Positions 46,694-55,088 of a stretch of 64,000 nt of DNA are shown piece after piece. A program made the translations under genes and the position numbers. Each line of letters opens with the position of its first letter. The stretch's first letter is position 1. The notes under the pieces were generated by a model. The model worked only from the letters and a program-made list of their open reading frames with translations. It was not told where the DNA came from and did no database searches. The stretch comes from Sphingomonadaceae bacterium 3R27C6 (GTDB lineage Bacteria > Pseudomonadota > Alphaproteobacteria > Sphingomonadales > Sphingomonadaceae), in NCBI GenBank assembly GCA_005503215.1, contig SCNS01000025.1:1-64000 (forward strand), written 5' to 3'.

Positions 46694-48298
46694 TCAGGCT
46701 CCTGTATGCGAGGGGGTAGCGGCAGGGGCTGAGGCGCCTGCAGCGGCAGGGACGAGGCTATCGGCTAGCCCCGGTGCTTCGAGAGAATTGCGGTGCGCGC
46801 GCCCACAATTGCAGGGTTCGAAAGGCTGGCGACGCAAGGTTTCGAGGCGAAGGCGCTCCGCTTCCTCCCGCTCGCGCCTCAGCCGCTCGTCGCGGGCACG
46901 CTCCCCGGCCGCCTGCCATTTGGCGACCTCGATCGCGATCGCGGCCATTTCATATCGAAACCAGTCATGGGCGAGGACATGGGCGTTGGCGAGCGACGGG
47001 TCGTCATCGTCGAAGGGCTCGGGAAGATGATCGGCGCAGAGCCATTCGCCATGATATTCGGTGAGATCGTCGGCGTGGAACCATTGGCCGGAGGCGTCGC
47101 ACCGGCGGCAGCAGCTTTCGATCCACCATTCGCCGCGATCGTCGAGATAGACCGCGCCAAATGCTTCCACATCGTCTTCGAGAACATCATGCTCGTCGCC
47201 ATCGGCGAGAACCGTGATGAAGGTTTCGGCGTCGCTGTACGAGCGCCCGTTGTGATCACAGAAGACGGAGTGATCGGTGAAGCAGCTGTAGCACCACTCT
47301 TCCGATGAGCCGTCGCGGTAATAGACCTCGTCGTGCGCGGTCGTTTCGCGGTCGCACCGCGGGCAGTACCAGCATCGATTTCCGAGCCCATTGGTGTTCT
47401 CGGACGGGATGCTGCCGCGTCCGATGATGAGATATTCGCCATCGTCAGCGAGGTCATCGCCCGCATCGATATAGGGAACGACGAAGCTGTCGCCGTCGAC
47501 GATCCGCCGGATGCGCGCGCCGTTCAGCCCGCCCTTGGCGTAGCCGGCATTTTCGAGAAGCAACCTGAGGCGCGACACATCGCCATAGAGGCTGGTGTAG
47601 ATCTTGCGCTCGGGCCACACCACGCTGCGCGCCCGGGCATCGTCACGAGGTCCGATATAGGCGATGGCCGTATCGGGACCGGCATAGACGCGCGTCGGGT
47701 GACAGAAGCTGTCGAACTCGCTTGCGTCATGCGCCATGCAGCTACCGGGACCGCCGACATAGACATCTTCGATCTCATCGGCATCCTGGGTGATCTTGAG
47801 CGCATCTTCCTCGAGCTGCACCGAGAGCCGGGCGCACCAGCCCTCGATCGCATTGTTGTCGAGATGAGCCGAGAAGAAGCGATGGAGGTAGCGGCCGGGT
47901 GACATCACGAGCTGGCGGTCGATCTGGCCCTTGGCGGCATTTTCGGTGAAGGCGATCTTGCCGGCCTGCTCGGTCGAGACATGGCAGAAATGCTCGTCGT
48001 GCTTTTCCCGGTACCAGGGCTCGTCGTGCCAGGGCGTCGGCGCATAGCTGCCGTCGGCGAAGCGCAGCTTCTCGCGGACCGGCCAGTCGACATCGCCGAT
48101 ATCGGCGCCGGCAAGCGCGATACGAAGCTGCACATCGGGCGCGCGGAGGAGCAGTTGCTTCCGCGCTGCTTCGGCTTCCTCGAAGGAGGGCCAGAGATAT
48201 TGCTGGTCGCCGTTGGGCGCGAAAATGAATTCGATCGTGATCGGCCGCCACTCGGCTTCCGAGTGCGGACACAAGATTTGGAACTGTGCCATGGACAT
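46694..48298 (-). CDS. Large zinc-cluster protein of the ICE core, unknown
   Basis: A 534-aa acidic protein with no family I can name. The first 300 residues include 'LCPHSEAEWRPITIEFIFAP' and many aromatic and acidic positions. From about residue 325 there are several Cys/His clusters: 'RCWYCPRCDRETTAHDE', 'EEWCYSCF', 'FCDHNGR', 'CCRRCDASGQWFH', 'WLCADHL' and 'CNCGRAHRN'. These look like treble-clef or RING-like zinc ribbons. A Glu/Arg-rich coil lies before the tail. ATG 48298 or ATG 48292 may be the start. It lies between the ParB-like gene and the peptidase in one operon. Confidence 0.72.
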   Translation of the reverse strand: MSMAQFQILCPHSEAEWRPITIEFIFAPNGDQQYLWPSFEEAEAARKQLLLRAPDVQLRIALAGADIGDVDWPVREKLRFADGSYAPTPWHDEPWYREKHDEHFCHVSTEQAGKIAFTENAAKGQIDRQLVMSPGRYLHRFFSAHLDNNAIEGWCARLSVQLEEDALKITQDADEIEDVYVGGPGSCMAHDASEFDSFCHPTRVYAGPDTAIAYIGPRDDARARSVVWPERKIYTSLYGDVSRLRLLLENAGYAKGGLNGARIRRIVDGDSFVVPYIDAGDDLADDGEYLIIGRGSIPSENTNGLGNRCWYCPRCDRETTAHDEVYYRDGSSEEWCYSCFTDHSVFCDHNGRSYSDAETFITVLADGDEHDVLEDDVEAFGAVYLDDRGEWWIESCCRRCDASGQWFHADDLTEYHGEWLCADHLPEPFDDDDPSLANAHVLAHDWFRYEMAAIAIEVAKWQAAGERARDERLRREREEAERLRLETLRRQPFEPCNCGRAHRNSLEAPGLADSLVPAAAGASAPAATPSHTGA

Positions 48299-48507
48299 GA
48301 CTCCACGCAGCCGCGCGCGTCCCCCGGAGCGGAGGCGCGGGCTGGATTGTTGGGAAATGGCGCAGGGTCGGCGAGGGTCCGGCATCAGCGCCCTGGCTGG
48401 GGGCGATGGTCGGTCTCGGGTCGCTTCAAGCCGCCCAAGGGCGACTTTCCAAACGCCGCTGCGCCGTATCGAAAGGTCCGGCGGGGTTCATGGCCCCGCC
48501 AGCCGTA

Positions 48508-50562
48508 TCACTCGGCCGCGACGGGAAGCTCGATGTCACCGGCCTCGGCCGCGTCGTCGGGCTCGTCATCGAGCCCCGGCGTGCGCATCGGCGCCGGAAG
48601 CCAGCGCGTCTCCTCGACCAGCCGCTCGGCCTCGCGCGCCATGTCGGCCTTCTTCAAATGGTCGATCATCCTGGCGAAGGCCTCGCCGCGCGCCTCGGCG
48701 ACATCGGCAAGGATCCGCGGCTTGGTGACGCTGCGGAAATAATCATCGGCGGTCGGCCGCCAGCCCGCGCCATGAACATCGAGCCCCACAGCGCGCGCCA
48801 GGATATGGCTGTGCGCGATCCGGCGCTCGACGCCGTGCGCCGAAATCCGGCCATTGTCATATTTGGGCACGATCTCGGCCTGCGCGTTGACGCAGAGCGA
48901 CGCGCAATGCGCGAACAGCTTCGTCTGCTCCTCGCCATCGAGCGTGAGCAAATAGTCCCACACCTCTTTGTCCGACTGCGGGAGCCGCTCTTTCCATTCG
49001 GCCGCGCGCGCATCGATCGCCTGTGCCGGACCGCAATCGCGAAGATTGGTCGGCGCGTTCGTGAAATAGACGCGGTTCGGCGACACCTGAACGCAGCTTT
49101 CCCTGCTGCTCGAATAGAAGCAGCCGAGCACCAGGGCATGGAGAACCGAAGCGAAGGCGGTCGCCGGATCCTGCGCGAAGGCGTCCTGAAGCGCGAGCGT
49201 GCGCCACGCCGTCAGATCCGACACGAGCCGATCGGGAAGGGGCCGGAGTGTCTCCACCTCCTCGTCCTCCCCGGCGTCCGCCGACACCGCGGCTTCGCCG
49301 CCCGCGTCCGGGCCGGCGGACCGGGCATCGCCGTCCGCGGCCGAATGCGCTTCGTCTTCGGACGCTTCCGCCTTCGGCTCGTCCTCGGGCTTCACGAATC
49401 CACGCTCGACCCGCACCGAACCATCGCGATCGATCGAGACGAAGGCACCGGCGATCGCCATTTCGGCCGGGTCGAACAGCTCCGGCCGGTCCGCGAGCGT
49501 ACCGAGCTCGGTCTCGACTGCATCGAGACGCGCGTGGACCTCGGCCGGAACCTCCGGGGCATCGGCCCATTCACCCTCGAGTTCCTCGGCTTCGGCCTCG
49601 AGCGTGGCGACGCGCGCCAGCTCGTCCTCGCTCATCGGGGTCACCTCGCGGTCGATTTCGCGGAGGCCGCGCGTGGCGTCCCACGGCAGGTCGATCGAGG
49701 TCGTCACCCATTTCCAGCCCTCGGCAAGGACGCGCTCGCCTTCCGCCTTCAGCTTCTCGTCGACCAGCCGATCGAGAAGCGCCGGATCGGTGAGCCAGCC
49801 GCCGCCGTCGGCTTCGAACAGGTCGCGCACGACGCCGCCACCGGCTTCGACATAGGCGCCCAGACCGACGAAGCATGTCCGTTTGTCGGCGGCGCGCACG
49901 CTGTTCTCGGTCAGCTTCTGCCGAATATAGGCCGCCGATTTGTTGAAGCTGTGTTCGAGCTGGTCCCACAGCTCTTCCTGGCGCGCATGGTCGTCCGACA
50001 CGGTGAACGCCATCAGCTGGTCGAGCGTCATCGCATCGTCGGCGTAGAGGGTGTGAAGCTTCGGCGAGACACCCGCGAGCTTGAGCCGCTGGCGCACCGC
50101 GGCCGGCGTGGTGTGGAAGTGCGCGGCGATTTCCTCGATGCCGGTGTCCTTCTCGACCATCGCCAGCATCGCACGAAACTCGTCGAGCGGATGAAGCTGC
50201 TCGCGAAAGCTGTTTTCGGCGAGACTGTCCTCCTCGGCGAGGATATCATTGTCGGCAGCGCGCACGACGCAGGGGATCGGCGCATCCTTCGCGAGCCTTT
50301 TGCGCTTCACCAACAGTTCCAGCGCGCGGTGGCGGCGCCCGCCGGCCGGTATCTCATACCGGCCGGTTTCCTGGCCGTCGGCACCCAGCAGCGGCCGGAC
50401 GTTGAGGCTCTGGAGCAGCCCGCGCCGGTCGATGTCGTCGGCCAGCGCGTCGATCGACACGCCGGCCTTCACACGCCGGACATTGGACTGCGACAGGACC
50501 AGCCGGTCGAGCGGGATGTCGCGCGACGGGCTGAGGGTGATTTTGGCGGCAGTTCTGGCCAT
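48508..50562 (-). CDS. Large ParB/Spo0J-like DNA-binding protein
   Basis: A 684-aa ParB-family protein. The N-terminal ParB domain has 'DIPLDRLVLSQSNVRRVKAG', 'IDRRGLLQSLNVRPL', 'YEIPAGGRRHRALELLVKRK' and 'DNDILAEEDSLAENSFREQL'. The HTH follows with 'IAAHFHTTPAAVRQRLKLAG'. The long C-terminal half, acidic and Ala-rich around residues 370-440, is typical of ICE and plasmid versions. They are twice the size of chromosomal ParB and may bind CTP and DNA without a ParA partner. ATG 50562 is chosen because GGAGA lies 6 nt upstream; ATG 50568 is too close to it. It leads the operon to Toprim. Confidence 0.88.
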   Translation of the reverse strand: MARTAAKITLSPSRDIPLDRLVLSQSNVRRVKAGVSIDALADDIDRRGLLQSLNVRPLLGADGQETGRYEIPAGGRRHRALELLVKRKRLAKDAPIPCVVRAADNDILAEEDSLAENSFREQLHPLDEFRAMLAMVEKDTGIEEIAAHFHTTPAAVRQRLKLAGVSPKLHTLYADDAMTLDQLMAFTVSDDHARQEELWDQLEHSFNKSAAYIRQKLTENSVRAADKRTCFVGLGAYVEAGGGVVRDLFEADGGGWLTDPALLDRLVDEKLKAEGERVLAEGWKWVTTSIDLPWDATRGLREIDREVTPMSEDELARVATLEAEAEELEGEWADAPEVPAEVHARLDAVETELGTLADRPELFDPAEMAIAGAFVSIDRDGSVRVERGFVKPEDEPKAEASEDEAHSAADGDARSAGPDAGGEAAVSADAGEDEEVETLRPLPDRLVSDLTAWRTLALQDAFAQDPATAFASVLHALVLGCFYSSSRESCVQVSPNRVYFTNAPTNLRDCGPAQAIDARAAEWKERLPQSDKEVWDYLLTLDGEEQTKLFAHCASLCVNAQAEIVPKYDNGRISAHGVERRIAHSHILARAVGLDVHGAGWRPTADDYFRSVTKPRILADVAEARGEAFARMIDHLKKADMAREAERLVEETRWLPAPMRTPGLDDEPDDAAEAGDIELPVAAE

Positions 50563-50663
50563 GGCCATTCTCCATGACGGGCCGCCGCGAGACACTCTCC
50601 CGGCTTTCAAGCCCGTCACGAAAACCCGGCCCTCCTCTCCCTTTGGGGCCGCCGCAGGCGGAC

Positions 50664-51086
50664 CTATCCGCACCCGGAAATCCGGCAGCCACGCCCGCTC
50701 ATCCGCGCTGCCGCTTCGCGCAAACGCCGCTCGCCGAGCAGGATCGAGCCCGCGCTGCGAGCCGCCGCGGCATAGACCGAGAGCGGATGATGCGGCGTGA
50801 AGCCGAGATCACGCTCGATACCAAGGCCGAACGGCAGCCGGACCGCTTCGAGTTCGGCCAGCGCGAAGCTGCCGAGCTCGGGGCATCCGAAGCCAAGGTC
50901 GGCAAGGCCGAACAATATGCCGTCCTCGTCCATCTCGGTCGCGAGCCAGGTCGCCGACCCGACCGGGTTGAAGAAGCGCACGACGGGCGCCGGATCGGGC
51001 TCGCGCCCGCCGCGCGCGACGGCGGCACGCCGGGCGGCGTCGTTGGCGCGCAGGCGCGCCGCGAGATCGGGGGTCAGGAGTTTCAT
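50664..51086 (-). CDS. DUF2958 domain protein
   Basis: A 140-aa protein of the DUF2958 family. It begins 'MKLLTPDLAARLRANDAARR', with the core 'PVVRFFNPVGSATWLATEMD', 'DGILFGLADLGFGCPELGSF' and 'GLGIERDLGFTPHHPLSVYA', all diagnostic. The family is carried on plasmids and ICEs and has no known activity. ATG 51086 overlaps the stop of a 33-residue frame upstream as ATGA. It lies 100 bp before the ParB-like gene. Confidence 0.88.
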   Translation of the reverse strand: MKLLTPDLAARLRANDAARRAAVARGGREPDPAPVVRFFNPVGSATWLATEMDEDGILFGLADLGFGCPELGSFALAELEAVRLPFGLGIERDLGFTPHHPLSVYAAAARSAGSILLGERRLREAAARMSGRGCRISGCG

Positions 51087-51184
51087 GCCGCCGCCCTCCG
51101 CGCCAGGGTTGGGGCGTACACGCCGGTCGGGCGGACGCCGGGCCGCGCGAACGCCCAGTGCGGGAAGAAGGAATGATATGTCAT
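51083..51184 (-). CDS. Short 33-residue frame coupled to DUF2958
   Basis: A 33-aa frame from ATG 51184 with GGAGA 6 nt upstream. It begins 'MTYHSFFPHWAFARPGVRPT' and stops at 51083, overlapping the DUF2958 start by 4 bp. The aromatic N-terminus and Arg/Ala tail look protein-like but no family is known. It may be a leader whose translation opens the DUF2958 start, or a real micro-protein. Confidence 0.45.
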   Translation of the reverse strand: MTYHSFFPHWAFARPGVRPTGVYAPTLARRAAA

Positions 51185-51574
51185 GCAAGGTCTCCGCAGC
51201 GGACCGGAGGCAGGGCCACTCCCGCCTCCTTCGATCCGCTCGCAAGATTTCATGCCTTCCTCTCGCTCTATTTCCGGCGCCGCGCGGCAGCGCCCGACGA
51301 CCGGAATATAGATGCAGATCTGGGGCCAATTTTCCGGGGCCCGCGCCTTTCCCGTTTCCGGCCAATCGATTAGGACCGGGAGGCGATCGCCGTCGCGCAG
51401 CAGGGGCCAGGGCAAAAGCCCGCCTCGCCGAGGGCCGGGACCAGTCGCATAATGTCCCATCTGTCGTCCGTGCCGGAGAGGAACCGGGACCGGCGACCCA
51501 GGGAGCGGCTCGCGGGATCGACGGGTTGGGAACGTGCCGGCGACCGGACGGTCACAGTGAAGCATTTTTGTTTG
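51185..51574. other. Intergenic stretch between DUF2958 and luxR
   Basis: About 390 bp separating divergent transcripts. The luxR gene may begin inside it (ATG 51452 or GTG 51557 are in frame). No other gene is supported. Promoters for both sides should lie here; I did not find a clear 18-bp tra/lux-box dyad by eye. Confidence 0.35.
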
Positions 51575-52309
51575 ATGGAGGAACTCGCCCTCGAAATTTC
51601 CACGGCGACGAATGAGGACGGGCTCTTCGAAGCCCTCGCGCGCGCATCGATGCGCCTCGGCTTCGACCATTTCGCGCTCGCCTATGACCGGCGCGGCAAT
51701 GCCGAGCCGGCATCCCTGCTGGTTCACAATTACCCCGATGCCTGGGCCAAGGTCTATGTCGGTTTCGATCTTGGCGGTGCCGATCCGGTGCGCCGCGCCG
51801 GCGAACGGTCGATGACCGGCTTCCGCTGGGACGAGATCGAAAGCTACATCCCGCTGACCCGCAGCGACCGGCAAATGCTCCATGTCGGCCGCGAATATGG
51901 TCTCGCCGACGGCTATACGGTGCCGCGCCACCTCCCTGGCGAGGCCAGCGGCGCCTGCTCTTTCGTCCTGCGCCCGCAAAGCGAGCTTCAGGACGATATG
52001 CTCCGCATTGCCGAAATCATCGGCGCGCTCGCGATCGTCTCGGCACGCCAGCTCGTCGGCGCCGTGCCGCTAAAAAGCAAAGCGACGCTGAGCGAACGGC
52101 AGCGCGAGTGCGTATTATGGACCGCACGCGGCAAGACCGCGGCCGAAGTGGCGGTCATTCTCGGGATCGGCGAAGTGACGGTCGTCCAGCATCTCAAGAC
52201 CGCGCGCGACCGCTATGACGTGCATTGCGGCCAGATGCTGACCCTCTGCGCGCTGTTCGATGGCCTCATCGGATTCGGGGACGTCTATGACTGGTGGCAC
52301 GCGCGCTGA
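51575..52309 (+). CDS. LuxR/TraR-type quorum-sensing regulator
   Basis: A 244-aa (or longer) acyl-homoserine-lactone receptor and DNA-binding regulator. The ligand domain has 'FDHFALAYDRRG', 'YPDAWAKVYVGFDLGGADPV' and 'FRWDEIE', with the Trp, Tyr and Asp pattern of the family. The C-terminal GerE-type HTH is 'ATLSERQRECVLWTARGKTA' and 'AEVAVILGIGEVTVVQHLKT'. ATG 51575 fits the family start, but GTG 51557 or ATG 51452 cannot be excluded; no strong ribosome site decides. The AHL synthase gene lies 1.3 kb downstream, with the mercury genes between. In related ICEs a TraR/TraI pair triggers excision and transfer. Confidence 0.85.
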   Translation: MEELALEISTATNEDGLFEALARASMRLGFDHFALAYDRRGNAEPASLLVHNYPDAWAKVYVGFDLGGADPVRRAGERSMTGFRWDEIESYIPLTRSDRQMLHVGREYGLADGYTVPRHLPGEASGACSFVLRPQSELQDDMLRIAEIIGALAIVSARQLVGAVPLKSKATLSERQRECVLWTARGKTAAEVAVILGIGEVTVVQHLKTARDRYDVHCGQMLTLCALFDGLIGFGDVYDWWHAR

Positions 52310-52390
52310 CCGCGTCAACGACGACTTGTCCGGAAATTCAGCAAGGAGGCAGGCACGCCCGGAATGACAGCCGAGGCAAGGGCGTGCCGC

Positions 52391-52615
52391 TCAGTCGCAG
52401 CACGCGCCCTTGCCTCCGATCTGGATCGGAGGGCAGGGCGTGGTTCCATAAGAGCAGAACACGCAGCAGTCGCCGGGCTCGGGCCTCAGCACGGCACCGC
52501 AGCCCTTGCAGTCATAGAAGAACTGACAGGCGTCGGTCGGCATCGTTTCCGTCTCGCGATGGCCGCACTGCGGACAGGTGATCGTCGAACGAAGGTCGGG
52601 GCCGGCATCAGACAT
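52391..52615 (-). CDS. GDCCVxC-motif protein of the mercury module
   Basis: A 74-aa cysteine-rich protein named for its 'PGDCCVFCSYGTTPCPPIQ' segment near residues 45-63. An N-terminal zinc-ribbon-like part has 'TCPQCGHRETETM' and 'CKGCGAVL'. Family members, some of them selenoproteins, are found beside MerT-type transporters; here the motif has Cys throughout. ATG 52615 lies 8 bp inside the merT gene end, so the two are coupled. A role in binding Hg(II) delivered by MerT is inferred from context. Confidence 0.82.
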   Translation of the reverse strand: MSDAGPDLRSTITCPQCGHRETETMPTDACQFFYDCKGCGAVLRPEPGDCCVFCSYGTTPCPPIQIGGKGACCD

Positions 52616-52958
52616 AATGGTAGCCCGCCCACAGCAGCGCCGCGCCAAGCAGGAGGCCGGCAAGCGTCAGGATGCGCACCCAGCGGGGCGTGCAGGCACC
52701 GCCGGGGCCACAGCGCGCGGCCGCGCGCTGCTGGCGGAACAGCAGGAAGGCGCCGAGAATGAGGCATGCCGCCCCGATCAGAAGAAGCGGCGTGCGATAG
52801 GGCATGGCGACCATCGCGATGCCGCCGAGCCATGCGGCTCCGATCCCCGCAGAGGCCAGCAGGAAGGGCAGCGCGCAACAGGATGCAACGCCGAAAGCCG
52901 CGGCGATGCCGGCTAAGGTGAACGCGCCGGCGTCGATACCCTTGGGGCGATTCTGCAT
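52608..52958 (-). CDS. merT: MerT-like mercuric ion transporter
   Basis: A 116-aa inner-membrane protein with three membrane helices that takes up Hg(II). The vicinal cysteines of helix 1 are in 'AFGVASCCALPFLLASAGIG'. A second Cys pair lies in the cytoplasmic loop 'RCGPGGACTPRW', and helix 3 is 'ILTLAGLLLGAALLWAGYHY'. ATG 52958 starts a normal MerT N-terminus; ATG 53000 in the same frame is less natural. It is divergent from merR with a MerR-type promoter between. No merP or merA is present nearby. Confidence 0.87.
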   Translation of the reverse strand: MQNRPKGIDAGAFTLAGIAAAFGVASCCALPFLLASAGIGAAWLGGIAMVAMPYRTPLLLIGAACLILGAFLLFRQQRAAARCGPGGACTPRWVRILTLAGLLLGAALLWAGYHYV

Positions 52959-52990
52959 TGGGATCGGTTCCTTGTGCGGTGTGAGGGGAC

Positions 52991-53021
52991 GCCGTAGCAT
53001 CTGTAGCAGCTACAGACTCAA
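52991..53021 (-). promoter_or_regulatory. MerR-type merT promoter with 15-bp dyad
   Basis: On the minus strand TTGAGT (53016-53021) and TACGGC (52991-52996) are separated by 19 bp. The spacer contains the perfect dyad CTGTAG-N3-CTACAG (53001-53015). This is the classic arrangement in which MerR twists an overlong spacer to activate transcription. It lies between divergent merT and merR. Confidence 0.7.
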
Positions 53022-53035
53022 GAGGTATTTTTGCG

Positions 53036-53452
53036 ATGGCCGCAACCAGAGCGATGCAGATCGGCGAACTCTCGCGCCGCACAGGCTGCAACATCGAAAC
53101 GATCCGCTATTATGAGCGGATCGGCGTCCTCGACGTTCCGCTCCGGCGCGGTCGCTACCGCAACTATGGCGAGGAGGATGTAGGGCGCCTCGGCTTCGTG
53201 CGCCGGGCCCGAGAGCTCGGTTTCACCCTCGACGAGGTGCGGGCGCTGCTCCAACTCGCGACTGGAGGCCAGGCTGCCTGCGCCGAGGTGCGCGACGTCG
53301 CCTCGTCGCACCTTGCGGATGTGCGCGCGAAGATCGCCGATCTCAAGCGGATGGAGCGTGTGCTCGCCGCTTCGGTACGGGCTTGCGAGGCCGGCGACGA
53401 TCCCGCCTGTCCGCTGCTCCAGACGCTTCGGGCCGGTACACCGCACGGCTGA
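53036..53452 (+). CDS. merR: MerR mercury-responsive regulator
   Basis: A 138-aa MerR-family regulator. The winged helix is 'MQIGELSRRTGCNIETIRYY' and 'ERIGVLDVPLRRGRYRNYGE'. Three Hg(II)-binding cysteines are placed as in MerR: one in 'GGQAACAEVRDVASSHL' before the dimer helix, and two in 'RACEAGDDPACPLLQTL'. GAGG lies 10 nt before ATG 53036; ATG 53054 is the alternative and matches other MerR starts. It is divergent from merT across a MerR-type dyad. Confidence 0.88.
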   Translation: MAATRAMQIGELSRRTGCNIETIRYYERIGVLDVPLRRGRYRNYGEEDVGRLGFVRRARELGFTLDEVRALLQLATGGQAACAEVRDVASSHLADVRAKIADLKRMERVLAASVRACEAGDDPACPLLQTLRAGTPHG

Positions 53453-53598
53453 TCGTCCGGATGACACCCGCGTGACGACGAGCGACAGGCTCAACTATCA
53501 AGAGCTTCTGGAATCGCGCGGATCATCCTCATATCTGGGGATACGCGCAGTCCACGGAAAATGATTTGATTCCCGGCACCAACAGCCGAGGAATCATC

Positions 53599-54225
53599 AT
53601 GATCGACACGACCCCGCGGGCGCCCGCCGCGCCCGGGAACGCGGCGCTGCGCGCCATGTTCGCCGCGCGCAAGAGCGTCTTCATCGACCTGCTCAAATGG
53701 GACCTGCCAGTACTCGCCGGCCAATATGAGCTCGACCATTTCGACACGCCGGCGGCGCGCTATCTCATCCTGCTCGACGCCGATGGCCGCCACCGCGCCT
53801 CGGCGCGGCTGCTCCCGACCGAGGGCGCACATCTCCTTGGCGATCATTTTGCGCATCTGTGCGCCGGCGACGTGCCGCGCGGCCCCACCGTGTGCGAGAT
53901 CAGCCGCTTCTGCCTCGACCGGGACCAGGACGCAGCATCGCGCCGCGCCGCGCGCGACCAGCTGGTGACCGCCCTTGCAGAGCATGCGCTGCGCGAAGGC
54001 ATCACCGATTATACCGGCGTCGCCGACCTATGCTGGTTCGATCAGGTCCGGGAGTTCGGCTGGAGATGCGACGCGCTCGGGCCGAAGGCCGCGGATCCGG
54101 GTGGGAGATTGATGGCATTGCACATCCATATCGACGCGCATGTGCTCGACGACCTCAAGCGCGGCGGCGTCTATGCGCCGCTCTCGTTCCGCCTCGCCGA
54201 CGACGATGGGGAGGCGGAAGCATGA
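53599..54225 (+). CDS. LuxI-type acyl-homoserine-lactone synthase
   Basis: A 208-aa enzyme making an AHL signal from S-adenosylmethionine and an acyl donor. Invariant residues are visible: Arg, Phe and Trp in 'FAARKSVFIDLLKWDLPVLA', Asp residues in 'QYELDHFDTPAARYLIL', Arg in 'RASARLLPTEGAHLLG', and Glu and Arg in 'TVCEISRFCLDRDQ'. GAGGAATC precedes ATG 53599 at good spacing. The stop overlaps the PhyH gene as ATGA. It is the signal source for the LuxR protein encoded at 51.6-52.3 kb. Which acyl chain it makes cannot be told from sequence. Confidence 0.9.
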   Translation: MIDTTPRAPAAPGNAALRAMFAARKSVFIDLLKWDLPVLAGQYELDHFDTPAARYLILLDADGRHRASARLLPTEGAHLLGDHFAHLCAGDVPRGPTVCEISRFCLDRDQDAASRRAARDQLVTALAEHALREGITDYTGVADLCWFDQVREFGWRCDALGPKAADPGGRLMALHIHIDAHVLDDLKRGGVYAPLSFRLADDDGEAEA

Positions 54226-55088
54226 CCGGTCTTGCGTCCGATGATCTTGCCCGGGAACTGCGCGAGACGGGATACTGCATCGTCCCCGACCTGATGCCGC
54301 CGGATGCGATTGGGGCGCTCGACGCCGATCTCGATCCGGTCTTCGCCGCGACACCGTTCGGGCGCGGGGATTTCTACGGTCATCGCACCAAAAGATTCGG
54401 CGCGCTGATGAAGCGCTCGGCCTGGGCGCAGGCATTGGCGCTCGAACCCACAATTCTCGCGGCGGTCGAATCCATTCTCGGCGATGCCTGCGAGAGCATC
54501 CAGCTCAATGTCGCGCAGGCGATCGAAATCCATCCGGGCGAGATCCGGCAGTTTCCGCACCGCGACCATGACATGTGGGCGGGAGAAAAAGGCGCGCATG
54601 AGTATCTGGTCAACATCATCTGGCCGCTCACCCCCTTCACCGCCGACAATGGCGCGACGCACATCTATCCGCACAGTCATGGCGCGGACGGCATGGCAAA
54701 GACGGATCCCGGCGAGCCGATCGTCGCGGCGTGCGACCCGGGCGCCGCGATCTGTTTTCTGGGCTCGACCGCACATGGCGCCGGCGCCAATATCACCGAC
54801 CAGGTGCGGCGCGGCGTCGTGATCGGCTACAGTCTCGGCTGGCTCAAACCCTATGAGAATTTGTGGCTCGCCTATCCGCCCGAGGTCGCACGCGGGTTCC
54901 CGCCCGAGCTCGCCGCGCTCGCGGGCTATCGCCAGCACCGTCCCAATCTCGGCAATTATGAAGGCCAATGTCCTTCGATCCTGCTCGGAGGCGAAGTCCC
55001 GGAACATGTCGGCGCCGTCGATGGGCTGCGTCCCGACCAGATGGAGATGCTCGCAGGCTTTGCGGCGGCCGAGCGGAACAGCGCATGA
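54222..55088 (+). CDS. Phytanoyl-CoA dioxygenase (PhyH) family oxygenase
   Basis: A 288-aa Fe(II)/2-oxoglutarate-dependent oxygenase. The iron ligands appear in 'IRQFPHRDHDMWAGEKG' (HxD) and 'FLGSTAHGAGAN' (distal His), and 'QVRRGVVIGYS' supplies the Arg that binds 2-oxoglutarate. Start and end overlap neighbours by 4 bp, giving luxI-phyH-gntR as one coupled operon. A PhyH enzyme made with an AHL synthase could hydroxylate the acyl chain of the signal or of its precursor. This is inference; it could equally act on another small molecule. Confidence 0.85.
   Translation: MTGLASDDLARELRETGYCIVPDLMPPDAIGALDADLDPVFAATPFGRGDFYGHRTKRFGALMKRSAWAQALALEPTILAAVESILGDACESIQLNVAQAIEIHPGEIRQFPHRDHDMWAGEKGAHEYLVNIIWPLTPFTADNGATHIYPHSHGADGMAKTDPGEPIVAACDPGAAICFLGSTAHGAGANITDQVRRGVVIGYSLGWLKPYENLWLAYPPEVARGFPPELAALAGYRQHRPNLGNYEGQCPSILLGGEVPEHVGAVDGLRPDQMEMLAGFAAAERNSA

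Noticed and set aside
48406-50577. Plus-strand frame antisense to the ParB-like gene
   Set aside because: Shadow frame; the ParB domain motifs are on the minus strand.
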